From Hoeflea ulvae (GTDB lineage: Bacteria > Pseudomonadota > Alphaproteobacteria > Rhizobiales > Rhizobiaceae), in assembly GCF_026619435.1 (NCBI RefSeq), contig NZ_JAOVZQ010000001.1, positions 1,123,501 through 1,187,500 of the forward strand: a DNA stretch of 64,000 bases. The letters are read 5' to 3'. The position numbers and the translations under genes were made by a program. This document shows, piece after piece, positions 9,066 through 17,639 of the stretch. Below the pieces are notes generated by a model that saw only the letters and a list, made by a program, of their open reading frames with translations, did not search any database and was not told the DNA's origin. How positions within the stretch are numbered: the first letter of the stretch is position 1; each line of letters starts with the position of its first letter.

Positions 9066-9227
9066 ATGATCAGGGCCAGACCAGCCGGCGCCGCCGCAGA
9101 TCTTTGCGAAGATCAGCCATGCCTGTCCTTCCGGATCGGCGGGTTGCGGTTCGCCGTTGCCCGGATGTCCTTGCATCAGGTTGACCGCGCTGCGCCGACC
9201 GGTTTCATCTCGGGAGCCCTGGCATGA
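9066..9227 (+). CDS. Small ORF of unknown function, overlapping the next gene by ATGA
   Basis: A 53-aa reading frame starts at an ATG 5 bases behind a strong ribosome-binding sequence, GGAGGAAGAG (9051-9060), and its TGA overlaps the ATG of the next gene in the arrangement ATGA at 9224-9227. It lies in the 199-bp gap between the kinase and the MdeB-like gene. The peptide has a CEDQPC pair and no clear membrane segment. I do not recognise it. It may be a real small protein, or a leader peptide that couples translation to the large gene downstream. Confidence 0.4.
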   Translation: MIRARPAGAAADLCEDQPCLSFRIGGLRFAVARMSLHQVDRAAPTGFISGALA

Positions 9228-11608
9228 GCGACACGACAGCACGGCAGCTCAAGATCGTTGAGCAGCGCATTCACTGGTTGTCGCACTGGATGATTCACAA
9301 TGCCAACCATCTGCGAGACAATCCCGAGGGGATCAAGGTCGGCGGTCATCAGGCCTCGTCGGCGTCGATGGTGTCGATCTTCACCGCGCTCTATTTCTCC
9401 GCCCTGCGTCCGCAGGACCGGGTCGCGGTCAAGCCGCATGCGTCGCCGCTGTTTCATGCGATGCATTACCTCATGGGCAATCTCGAGCGCGATGCCATGG
9501 AGCGATTCCGCGGCTATGGAGGCGTGCAGTCCTATCCCAGCCGGACCAAGGACAAGGATGACGTGGATTTCTCCACCGGCTCGGTCGGCTTCGGCGCCGC
9601 CATCACTGCCTTCAGCTCCATCATCCAGGATTTCATAGCGGCAAAACCCTGGGGCAAGGATCTCACCGAAGGGCGGATGATCTCGCTTATCGGTGATGCC
9701 GAGCTTGACGAAGGCAATGTTTATGAAGCGCTTCAGGAAGGCTGGAAGCACGGGCTTCGCAATTGCTGGTGGATCATCGACTACAACAGGCAGTCACTCG
9801 ACGGCATCGTCCATGAGGGCCTCTGGGAGCGGATCGCGAAGGTCTTCGAGGCCTTTGGCTGGCGCGTCATCAATATCAAATATGGCGTGCTGCAACGCGC
9901 CGCCTTTGATGAGCCGGGCGGTTCGCAACTGCGCGACTGGATCGACACCTGCCCGAACCAGGACTATTCGGCCCTGACCTATATGGGGGGCGCGACCTGG
10001 CGCAAGCGGCTGATGAACGATCTGGGCGACCAGGGCGACGTGACGCGCCTGATCGAAAGCCGCTCCGACGAGGAACTGGCGGCCCTGATGGAAGGGCTTG
10101 GCGGCAACTGCGTTCAGACCATGGCCGAAACCTTCGCGTCGATCGACGACGACCGGCCAACCTGCTTTCTCGCCTATACCGTCAAGGGCTGGGGCACGCC
10201 GATCGCGGGTCACAAGGACAACCATGGCGGCCTGATGACCAAGGCCCAGATGGAGATCTGGCAGCAGAATATGTGCGTTCCCGCGGGCAGGGAATGGGAC
10301 CGTTTTGCCGGAGTCGAGGATGAAGCCGGTTTGCGCGCCTTTCTTGACACCGTGCCGTTCTTCGCGGCCGGCAACCGCCGCCTTGATGATGCCGGGATCG
10401 ATGTGCCCGCCGTCACCGCGCCCGCTGACAAGGTGATTGCCAGCCAGCTTGCATTCGGCAAGATCATGGACGGTCTGGCGCGCAGCGACACGACGCTGGC
10501 CGACCGCATCATGACCGTCTCCCCGGATGTGACCGGGACCACCAGTCTCGGGCCCTGGGTGAACCGCCGCAAGCTGTTTGCCCGCAAGGGCAAGGCCGAC
10601 CTGTTCCGGTCAGAACGCATTCCCTCGACGGCGAAATGGGATTTCGTGCCCGAAGGCCAGCATCTCGAGCTCGGCATTGCCGAGAACAATCTTTTCACGG
10701 CCCTTGCGGCTGCCGGACTGGGGCATTCGCTGTTCGGCAAGCGCCTGTTCCCGATCGGCACGCTCTACGATCCATTTGTCTGCCGCGGGCTCGATGCGCT
10801 GATCTATGCCTGCTACCAGGATGCGCGCTTCATGGTGGTCGGCACCCCGTCCGGTGTGACGCTGGCGCCGGAGGGCGGCGCGCACCAGTCCATCGGCACG
10901 CCGCTGATCGGCATGAGCCAGGACGGGCTTGCAGCCTTTGAACCGGCCTTCGCCGATGAGCTTGCCGTCATCATGGAATGGGCCTTCGACTATCTGCAGC
11001 GACAGGGCAAGGGAGATCTCGACGAGAGAACCTGGCTGCGCGATGAAACCGGCGGCTCGGTCTATTTGCGGCTTTCCACCGCTCCCGTCGAACAGCCTGT
11101 GCGCGCCGTTGATGAAAGCTTCCGCCAGGGCGTGATCGATGGCGCCTACTGGTTGCGGGAGCCGGGCCCCAATTGCGAAGTCATCATTGCCTATCAGGGT
11201 GTTGTTGCACCCGAGGCGATCCGGGCCGCAGGCACGCTGGGTGAACTGCGCCGTGACGTGGGTGTTCTGGCGGTGACTTCGGCCGACCGCCTCAATGCCG
11301 GCTGGAGTGCCGCCCAGAGAAACCGCTCAAAGGGCGTGGAAGCGGCGCAGAGCCATATTGAACGGCTGCTGCAGGACGTTCCGTCCCACTGCCGGATTGT
11401 CACGGTGATTGATGGCCATCCGGCCACGTTAGCCTGGATCGGCGCCGTGCACGGACACCGGACAATTCCGCTCGGTGTCGAGCATTTCGGCCAGACAGGC
11501 ACGATTGCGGATCTTCGCCGCCATTTTGAAATCGATGCCAAGGCCATCATCGACCGGGTCACCGGTCTGACCGCCGGCCGGCGCCGTTTTGAACAGTCGG
11601 CACCATGA
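9224..11608 (+). CDS. AceE/MdeB-like thiamine-diphosphate 2-oxoacid dehydrogenase E1 (transketolase fold)
   Basis: This 794-aa protein has the homodimeric AceE architecture. Near the N-terminus is HQASSASM, followed by the thiamine-diphosphate motif beginning GDAELDEGN and ending at IIDYN. A pyrimidine-binding transketolase domain follows with LELGIAENN. AceE-type proteins decarboxylate pyruvate; the homologue MdeB of Pseudomonas putida, beside methionine gamma-lyase, acts on 2-oxobutyrate. The next gene here is a methionine gamma-lyase-like enzyme, so 2-oxobutyrate to propionyl-CoA is the favoured role. It is shorter than E. coli AceE (about 890 aa), and no E2 or E3 subunit is nearby. Confidence 0.82.
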   Translation: MSDTTARQLKIVEQRIHWLSHWMIHNANHLRDNPEGIKVGGHQASSASMVSIFTALYFSALRPQDRVAVKPHASPLFHAMHYLMGNLERDAMERFRGYGGVQSYPSRTKDKDDVDFSTGSVGFGAAITAFSSIIQDFIAAKPWGKDLTEGRMISLIGDAELDEGNVYEALQEGWKHGLRNCWWIIDYNRQSLDGIVHEGLWERIAKVFEAFGWRVINIKYGVLQRAAFDEPGGSQLRDWIDTCPNQDYSALTYMGGATWRKRLMNDLGDQGDVTRLIESRSDEELAALMEGLGGNCVQTMAETFASIDDDRPTCFLAYTVKGWGTPIAGHKDNHGGLMTKAQMEIWQQNMCVPAGREWDRFAGVEDEAGLRAFLDTVPFFAAGNRRLDDAGIDVPAVTAPADKVIASQLAFGKIMDGLARSDTTLADRIMTVSPDVTGTTSLGPWVNRRKLFARKGKADLFRSERIPSTAKWDFVPEGQHLELGIAENNLFTALAAAGLGHSLFGKRLFPIGTLYDPFVCRGLDALIYACYQDARFMVVGTPSGVTLAPEGGAHQSIGTPLIGMSQDGLAAFEPAFADELAVIMEWAFDYLQRQGKGDLDERTWLRDETGGSVYLRLSTAPVEQPVRAVDESFRQGVIDGAYWLREPGPNCEVIIAYQGVVAPEAIRAAGTLGELRRDVGVLAVTSADRLNAGWSAAQRNRSKGVEAAQSHIERLLQDVPSHCRIVTVIDGHPATLAWIGAVHGHRTIPLGVEHFGQTGTIADLRRHFEIDAKAIIDRVTGLTAGRRRFEQSAP

Positions 11609-11684
11609 TGGCGGATGACGGCGCCATGCCGACCCGGATCACTGCCGCGACACCGGACGCAGACAGGAAAAAGGACACGACCAG

Positions 11685-12917
11685 ATGACCAAAGACAATT
11701 TGCTTGGCGGAACAGGGCCTGCGACGCGCGCCATCCATCTGGGCTATGATCCGGCCACGGAGAACGGCGCGCTGACGCCGCCGATCTATCTCACCTCCAC
11801 CTATGCATTCGAAACGGCAGAGGATGGTGTGGCCACATTTGCCGGCGAGCGCACCGGCTATGTCTATGGCCGGGCCAAGAACCCGACACAGGCCCTGCTT
11901 GAAGCCCGCGTCGCCGATCTCGAGTCGGGCGAGGCCGGGCTGGCGCTCGCATCGGGGATCGCGGCGATCACGGCGACGGTGCTGACCCTTGTGAAGGCCG
12001 GCGACCGGGTGCTGGTCGATCAGGTCATCTACGGCTGCTCCTATTCCTTCTTCGCCAACCAGATCACCCGCTTCGGTGTCGAGGTGATCTTTGCCGATTT
12101 CACCGATCTCGACAGTCTCGAAGCCGAATTTGCCAAGAACCCGGCACTGGTGTTCTTCGAAACGCCATCCAACCCGAATGTGCGCATCATCGACATCGTC
12201 AAGGTTTCCGCCATGTCGAAGGCCGCCGGTGCGGTCTGCGTTGTCGACAACACCTTCTCCTCGCCGATCATTCAGCAGCCGCTGGCTTTCGGCGCCGATA
12301 TCGTGGTCCACTCCGCCACCAAGTTCCTCGGCGGGCATGGCGACCTGCTGGGCGGAATCGTGGTCGGCACGGCCGACATGATTTTCCGGATCCGCAATGC
12401 CGGGCTTCGCATGATCACCGGCGCCACCCTGTCGGCCTTCAACGCTTTTCTGATCCTCAGGGGGCTCAAGACACTGAGCCTGCGCATGAAGGCCCATTGT
12501 TCGTCGGCCCTGGCCATTGCCGAACACATGTCGGCCCATCCGATGGTGGCGAAGGTGCTGTATCCGATGCTGCCCGGGTTCGAGCAGCGGGAACTGGCGC
12601 AAAGCCAGATGTCCGGCGGCGGCGCCATCGTCTCGTTCCAGCTGGTTGGCGGCCGCGACATGGGGATGCGTTTCATCAATGCGCTCGAGCTGATCAAATG
12701 CGCAGTCAGCCTCGGCGATGCCGAGACCCTCGTGCAGCTTCCCGCAGGCATGACCCATGCGACCTATACGCCGGAAGAACGGCTCCGCTTCGGCATTCCT
12801 GAAGATCTGGTGCGGCTTTCGGTCGGGCTCGAGGATCTCGATGATCTGATCCTCGACATCAACCGGGCTTTCGAAACGATCGCCAGCCAGCCGGCCAGGG
12901 ACGGTCAGGGCAAATGA
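11685..12917 (+). CDS. Methionine gamma-lyase-like PLP-dependent enzyme (Cys/Met metabolism family)
   Basis: This 410-aa fold-type I PLP enzyme carries the Schiff-base lysine in SATKFLGGHGD (K213). It also has YGC at 116-118, matching the active-site Tyr-Cys pair of methionine gamma-lyases, which split methionine to methanethiol, ammonia and 2-oxobutyrate. The segment after GL (RMITGA) lacks the Lys-Asp pair that I recall from the P. putida enzyme, so the substrate could be a different S-substituted homocysteine or cysteine. It stands between an MdeB-like dehydrogenase and a FAD oxidase gene, and overlaps the latter by 4 bp. Confidence 0.85.
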   Translation: MTKDNLLGGTGPATRAIHLGYDPATENGALTPPIYLTSTYAFETAEDGVATFAGERTGYVYGRAKNPTQALLEARVADLESGEAGLALASGIAAITATVLTLVKAGDRVLVDQVIYGCSYSFFANQITRFGVEVIFADFTDLDSLEAEFAKNPALVFFETPSNPNVRIIDIVKVSAMSKAAGAVCVVDNTFSSPIIQQPLAFGADIVVHSATKFLGGHGDLLGGIVVGTADMIFRIRNAGLRMITGATLSAFNAFLILRGLKTLSLRMKAHCSSALAIAEHMSAHPMVAKVLYPMLPGFEQRELAQSQMSGGGAIVSFQLVGGRDMGMRFINALELIKCAVSLGDAETLVQLPAGMTHATYTPEERLRFGIPEDLVRLSVGLEDLDDLILDINRAFETIASQPARDGQGK

Positions 12918-14461
12918 TCCATCAGACCGGTCCACTTGACGGGCAGCCTGCAGGCAAAGCCGGGCAGGGCGAGTTTCTCGCCCGGCTGGCGGAGATTTGC
13001 GGGCCCGGCAATGTGCTGACCGGCGAGGATGCAACGGGCTACGGGCGCGACTGGCGCGGGCAGTATCCGTCGCAGCCGCTGGCGGTGGTTCGCCCCGCCA
13101 GCACGGATCAGGTGTCGGCTGTTCTGCAACTGGCCTCGGCCTCGAACATTCCGGTCATCCCGCAAGGCGGCAACACCGGCCTGGTCGGGGGCACGCAGGC
13201 GGAAGGCGGTCTTGTCGTCTCGCTGGCGCGAATGAACCGCATCCGGTCGGTCGACGCCAAGGGCCGCAGCGCTGCCGTGGATGCCGGGGTGATCGTCGAG
13301 AACCTGAATACGGCGCTGGCCGAGTATGAGCTGCGCTTCCCGCTGATGTTCGGGGCCCAGGCATCGGCCATGATCGGCGGCGCGCTGTCGACCAATGCCG
13401 GCGGCGCCAATGTTCTGGCGCACGGGATGAGCCGCGCGCTGTGCCTGGGGCTGGAAGTAGTCTTGCCCGACGGGCAGGTGCTCGACGACATGGTCGATCT
13501 GCGAAAGAACAACACGGGCTTTGATCTCAAACAGCTCTTTATCGGAGCCGAGGGAACCCTCGGCATCATCACCGGTGCGGTTCTCGCGCTGACCGAGCTT
13601 CCGGCGGCCCATGCGGTTGCATTGATCGCCACCGAGAACTTTGACGCCGGGCTGGTGGTCCTCAATCGCCTGCGGCGCGATTTCGGCAACCTGGTTGAAG
13701 CTTTCGAAGTGATGCCGCGCAGCTATTTCGACCAGATGCGCCGCTGCGATGGCCCGCATGCATCGCCGCTGTCGGGCGATCCGGAAGTGACCATCCTTGT
13801 CGAGCTTGCATCGTCCTCTCCGGCCAATTGCAGCCTGTCTGCCGATGGATCGGTGCCTCTGGTCGAGCGGCTGACTTACACACTGGGTGCATGCATCGAG
13901 GATGGTCTGATGTCCGATGCTGTCATCGCCCAGACCGATCAGCAGCGCAAGGACATGTGGCGTTTGCGGGAACTGGCACCCGAGCTGTCGCTTGACGTCA
14001 GGCCGGTTGTTGCCGCTGATGTCTCGGTCCCGCTCAACGCGATCGGCGCTTTTGTCTCGTCCCCGGAAACCATTCTGGCCGCGTTCGATCCGGACGCGCT
14101 GATCTGGATGGTCGGTCATCTGGGGGACGGCAACCTGCATGTCGTTGTCAGCCCGTCGCTCAAGACCGCGGAAAACATGGCGCATATCCGCGCATTGATC
14201 GATGCCGAAACGGTTCGCTGCAACGGCTCGTTCTCGGCCGAACACGGAATAGGCGTGCAGAAACTCGCGACGATGGCGGCGCACAGGAATCCGCTGGCGC
14301 TGGATCTGATGCGCCGGATCAAACAGGCTTTCGACCCGCTCGGGATCATGAATCCGGGAAAGGTCCTTCCAGCTTTGCAGGCGGACGGCAATCACGCCGT
14401 CCCCCGGCAAGACAAACCAACAGACATGACATCCAGCAAAGGAGACAAGCCGAAACCATGA
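12914..14461 (+). CDS. FAD-linked D-2-hydroxyacid dehydrogenase (GlcD / D-2-hydroxyglutarate dehydrogenase type)
   Basis: The protein has 515 aa. The N-terminal FAD-binding PCMH domain has IPVIPQGGNTGLVGG and the middle FIGAEGTLGIITG. The C-terminal FAD-oxidase domain has HLGDGNLHVVV and ends with the typical PLGIMNPGK. This layout is that of D-lactate, glycolate and D-2-hydroxyglutarate dehydrogenases, which pass electrons to quinone or a carrier. The ATG overlaps the stop of the lyase gene (ATGA at 12914-12917), so translation is coupled. In context it may oxidise a 2-hydroxyacid such as 2-hydroxybutyrate or hydroxy-methionine to the 2-oxoacid; that is inference. Confidence 0.85.
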   Translation: MIHQTGPLDGQPAGKAGQGEFLARLAEICGPGNVLTGEDATGYGRDWRGQYPSQPLAVVRPASTDQVSAVLQLASASNIPVIPQGGNTGLVGGTQAEGGLVVSLARMNRIRSVDAKGRSAAVDAGVIVENLNTALAEYELRFPLMFGAQASAMIGGALSTNAGGANVLAHGMSRALCLGLEVVLPDGQVLDDMVDLRKNNTGFDLKQLFIGAEGTLGIITGAVLALTELPAAHAVALIATENFDAGLVVLNRLRRDFGNLVEAFEVMPRSYFDQMRRCDGPHASPLSGDPEVTILVELASSSPANCSLSADGSVPLVERLTYTLGACIEDGLMSDAVIAQTDQQRKDMWRLRELAPELSLDVRPVVAADVSVPLNAIGAFVSSPETILAAFDPDALIWMVGHLGDGNLHVVVSPSLKTAENMAHIRALIDAETVRCNGSFSAEHGIGVQKLATMAAHRNPLALDLMRRIKQAFDPLGIMNPGKVLPALQADGNHAVPRQDKPTDMTSSKGDKPKP

Positions 14462-14494
14462 CGCCGTCCGGCAAAGACCGAGCACATCGCGCCG

Positions 14495-14632
14495 GCTGAC
14501 CCGGACACGGCGGCATGAAAGACCACATCGGGCTGGCGGCAGCTGAAGCGGGGACCGATCCCCGAGCCAGGCCGCTGGGAGGAGAACTCAGCTTCTGCAG
14601 TCCTGCGCCGCGACAACAACGTCCGGGTCAGC
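14495..14632 (+). repeat. Long-range perfect 12-bp inverted repeat in the dctP leader
   Basis: GCTGACCCGGAC at 14495-14506 is the exact reverse complement of the bases at 14621-14632. The 114 bases between include a small hairpin GGGG-ACCGAT-CCCC. The structure lies in the 221-bp gap between the FAD oxidase and dctP, just before the dctP ribosome-binding site, so in RNA it could set the stability or processing of the downstream TRAP message. Confidence 0.45.
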
Positions 14633-14682
14633 ACCTGCAGAAACAGCCCAGGACGATTTTGAAACGTGAGAGGAGAAGCACT

Positions 14683-15720
14683 GTGAAGTACCAAAACATC
14701 AAAGCACTCAAGGGAATTGCCATCGGCACGATCGCCCTTCTGGCCGCATCGACCGCCTTTGCCGCCGACTACACCATGAAATTCTCGATCAGCGACACCG
14801 AGATCATGGAAGAGCATTTCACCCACACGCCTCTGCGGGCCTTCAAGAAGGAAATCGAAGAGAAGAGCGACGGGCGCATTGCGGTCGACATCTTTTGGTC
14901 CGGACAGCTGGGCAAGACCGACAGTGTCGTCAACATGGTCGCCACCGGCCTGGTCGAAGCCATCATGGGCGCTGACGGTTTCGCGTCGCCTTATGACCAG
15001 AACGTCCAGGTCCTGGGGATCCCCTACCTGTTTGACAACCGGGCCGCAGCCTACGAGGTGCTCGATGGACCCTGCGGTCAGATGCTGTCTGACGGCCTGG
15101 TCGAGAAAAGCAACATGCGGGCGATGGTCTGGCATGAAAACGGCGGCTACCGCAATTATTCGGCCAACAAGCCGCTGACGTCGGTCGAAGACATCCAGGG
15201 CCTGAAGATCCGGACGATGAACAATCCCGTGCACATGGAAATCGTCAAGTCGCTCGGTGCTTCGCCGACCCCGATCCCGTGGCAGGATCTCTACACGGCG
15301 CTGCAGACCGGCGTGGTTGACGGGCAGGAGAACTCGCTCGCCATCTTCCGGATTCCGAAGCTGGAAGAGGTTCAGAAGAACATCATCATGGATGGCCACG
15401 TCTATTCGCCGGGATCGCTCTATTTCAGCCAGAAATGGCTGGACACATTGCCTGAGGACCTGCTGGCAATCGTCAAGACCGCTTCGGAGAACTTCCGGGA
15501 TCTCAATCGCGAGATTTCCACCAAGGCCGAGGTGGAGGACCGGGCATATCTCGAGAGCAAGGGTGTTTCGATCTACGACCCGACTCCCGAGCAGAAGCAG
15601 CAGTTTCGCGATCTGACCCAGGGCCCCGCGCTCGAGTACATCAAGGACAATGTCGATCCGGAGGTGCTGTCGTGCTTCCTGACCGCTGCCAAGGAAGCCA
15701 ATGCAAAGCATGGTGGATAA
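14683..15720 (+). CDS. TRAP transporter substrate-binding protein (DctP family)
   Basis: I use the GTG at 14683, 8 bases behind GAGAGGAG, because it begins a clean signal peptide (MKYQNIKALKG, a hydrophobic stretch, then AFA cleavage). A longer frame from 14515 has no such logic. The 345-aa product is typical for DctP. It has the conserved arginine segment GLKIRTMNNPVH that binds a carboxylate, followed by PIPWQDLYTALQTGVVDGQEN. It is a periplasmic receptor delivering an organic acid to DctQM, encoded next. The operon context suggests a hydroxy- or oxo-acid, possibly one made or used by the enzymes upstream. Confidence 0.92.
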   Translation: MKYQNIKALKGIAIGTIALLAASTAFAADYTMKFSISDTEIMEEHFTHTPLRAFKKEIEEKSDGRIAVDIFWSGQLGKTDSVVNMVATGLVEAIMGADGFASPYDQNVQVLGIPYLFDNRAAAYEVLDGPCGQMLSDGLVEKSNMRAMVWHENGGYRNYSANKPLTSVEDIQGLKIRTMNNPVHMEIVKSLGASPTPIPWQDLYTALQTGVVDGQENSLAIFRIPKLEEVQKNIIMDGHVYSPGSLYFSQKWLDTLPEDLLAIVKTASENFRDLNREISTKAEVEDRAYLESKGVSIYDPTPEQKQQFRDLTQGPALEYIKDNVDPEVLSCFLTAAKEANAKHGG

Positions 15721-15739
15721 GGCTTAGGCCACAAACATG

Positions 15740-15764
15740 TAGGCCGCTGCCAGCCGGCGGCCTA
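15740..15764 (+). terminator. Intra-operon hairpin after dctP
   Basis: TAGGCCGC (15740-15747) pairs perfectly with GCGGCCTA (15757-15764) around a 9-base loop, 20 bases past the dctP stop. No T run follows. Such hairpins behind binding-protein genes commonly protect the upstream message or partly end transcription, giving more receptor than membrane subunits. Confidence 0.5.
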
Positions 15765-15792
15765 CCCATCCGGACGAGCGGGGAGAGGCTCA

Positions 15793-16332
15793 ATGCAGAA
15801 GATGTTGCTTGCGATATGTCGCATGATCTCGTGGGTGCAGCTTGTGCTGTTGCTGACGATGCTTGGCGTCATGGCCAGCCTGGTTTTGACGCGCTATGTG
15901 TTTTCCTATTCGCCTCCCTGGTCAGAGGAACTCACCCGCTTTGCGATGATCTGGCTGGTGATGCTCGGCGGCGCCGTGCTGTCGCTGTTTGACGACCACA
16001 TCACGCTCACCGTCTTTTCGGACAATTTCAGTCCGCGTTTCAGGATACTGAGAAACTTCGCCGTGCGCATCATCATGATCGCCACCAGCGCCGTCATCGT
16101 CTTCAAGGGCATCAAATTCGCCGACGGGATGAGTGCGGTGTTCGCCTGGGGACTGCAGATCCACATGGGCATACCGGCCTATTCGGTCGTTGTCGGCTTC
16201 GGGTTGATCCTGCTGTTCAACCTGGTGCTGCTGCTCAGCGAAACCATGGCGCTGTTCGGCATCAAGACCGATTTGATACCGCGCCAGGACCAGGTCATGG
16301 ACGGGTCGTTTCGAACCCAAGACGACCTCTGA
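15793..16332 (+). CDS. TRAP transporter small permease (DctQ family)
   Basis: The 179-aa product has four hydrophobic segments and the family motif RYVFSYSPPWSEELTRFAMIW in its first third (residues about 36-56), typical of DctQ. It is an inner-membrane subunit that joins with the large permease encoded 18 bp downstream. The gene sits in the middle of a dctP-dctQ-dctM set behind GGGGAGAGG (15780-15788). Confidence 0.92.
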   Translation: MQKMLLAICRMISWVQLVLLLTMLGVMASLVLTRYVFSYSPPWSEELTRFAMIWLVMLGGAVLSLFDDHITLTVFSDNFSPRFRILRNFAVRIIMIATSAVIVFKGIKFADGMSAVFAWGLQIHMGIPAYSVVVGFGLILLFNLVLLLSETMALFGIKTDLIPRQDQVMDGSFRTQDDL

Positions 16333-16350
16333 TTTCTAGGAATTGAAAAG

Positions 16351-17637
16351 ATGAGTATTGCTATCGTTCTGGTCGTTCTGTTCGCGATGATCATAATCGG
16401 GGTGCCGATTTCCTTCGCCATGCTGGCGACAACCGGCCTCTATTTCTTGACCGGCCCGACCCCATTCCTGATCGAGCTTCTTCCGGCGAAGATCTTCGAA
16501 AGCCTCGACAACATCATCCTGATCGCGATCCCGTTTTTCCTGCTTGCCGGCGAGTTGATGAACCGCTCGGGCATGGCCGACAGGCTGTTGCATTTTTCCA
16601 ACTTGGTTATCGGGCGGGTCCGTGGCGGCTTTGCCTATGTCAATGTCATGGCGAGCCTGCTGTTTTCAGGCCTGACCGGCGTTGCGGTCGGCGACATTGC
16701 CGCGCTTGGCAAGATCGAGGTGCTGGCCATGGAAAAGGCCGGCTATCCGCGCCACTTCGCGGCGGCCGTCACGGTCGCATCGTCGCTGGTCGGACCGATC
16801 ATTCCGCCCAGCGGCATCATCATCCTGTATTGCGCAATCATGAATGTCTCCGTCGGCGGGATGTTTCTGGCAGCCCTCATCCCGGGCGTTCTCATGGCCG
16901 TGGCGGATATGCTGGTGATCCGCACCCAGGCCAAGAAACGCGACTTTCCGCTCTCCAATGTCGATCGCTCGCTTCCGGCCTTCGTTGAGGGCACCCGCGA
17001 CGCGGCCCTGGCGCTGCTGATGCCGATCTTCCTGATCGGCGGCATCGTCGGTGGCGTGACCACGCCCACGGAAGCGGCGGCCGCCTCGGTTGTCTATGCC
17101 CTGGTCGTGTCGATCCTGATCTATCGCGCGTTGAGCTTCAAGCAGGTCGGCAAGATCTTCATGAACACGACATTCGAATCCGCGCGGCTTCTCTTCATGA
17201 TCGCGGGCGCCCTGTCGATGACCTGGATTTTCGCGCTCGAGGATCTGGCCGGCAAGGTGGCTTTCATCTTTGATTTCGCCAAGGAATCTCCCTTTGTCCT
17301 GATCCTGATCATCAATATCCTCTTCATCATTTTGGGGATGTTCATGGATTCGGCGCTGGCTCTGATCCTGTTCGGCCCGATCGTCGCTCCCCTGGCCTAC
17401 AGTGCCGGGGTCGACCCGCTGCAGCTCGGCATCATGCTGATCATCAATGTCACCGTGGGGCTTGCCACGCCGCCCATCGGCTATGTTCTGTTTGCCATGT
17501 GCAGTGTGGTCAGGCTCAATTTCAGCGAACTCGTCAAGGAACTGCTGCCGTTCCTGGCGGTCAAGGCGGTGCTGTTGATCATCATCGGCCTGGTGCCGGG
17601 GCTGACAATGTGGGTTCCACGGTATTTCGGGTTCTGA
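16351..17637 (+). CDS. TRAP transporter large permease (DctM family)
   Basis: This 428-aa polytopic membrane protein has the DctM motifs GVPISFAM near the start, SSLVGPIIPPSG in the middle, TTPTEAAAASVVYAL, and a closing ATPPIGYVLF. It carries the sodium-driven transport pathway of the DctPQM system. TAGGAA before the ATG at 16351 serves as ribosome-binding site. The aminotransferase gene starts 2 bp after the stop, so transporter and enzyme belong to the same transcript. Confidence 0.93.
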   Translation: MSIAIVLVVLFAMIIIGVPISFAMLATTGLYFLTGPTPFLIELLPAKIFESLDNIILIAIPFFLLAGELMNRSGMADRLLHFSNLVIGRVRGGFAYVNVMASLLFSGLTGVAVGDIAALGKIEVLAMEKAGYPRHFAAAVTVASSLVGPIIPPSGIIILYCAIMNVSVGGMFLAALIPGVLMAVADMLVIRTQAKKRDFPLSNVDRSLPAFVEGTRDAALALLMPIFLIGGIVGGVTTPTEAAAASVVYALVVSILIYRALSFKQVGKIFMNTTFESARLLFMIAGALSMTWIFALEDLAGKVAFIFDFAKESPFVLILIINILFIILGMFMDSALALILFGPIVAPLAYSAGVDPLQLGIMLIINVTVGLATPPIGYVLFAMCSVVRLNFSELVKELLPFLAVKAVLLIIIGLVPGLTMWVPRYFGF

Positions 17638-17639
17638 CC

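Noticed and set aside
11559..14485. Two minus-strand frames of 491 and 526 aa
   Set aside because: They lie opposite the clear methionine gamma-lyase-like and FAD oxidase genes, have no motifs, and are rich in residues typical of antisense translation.
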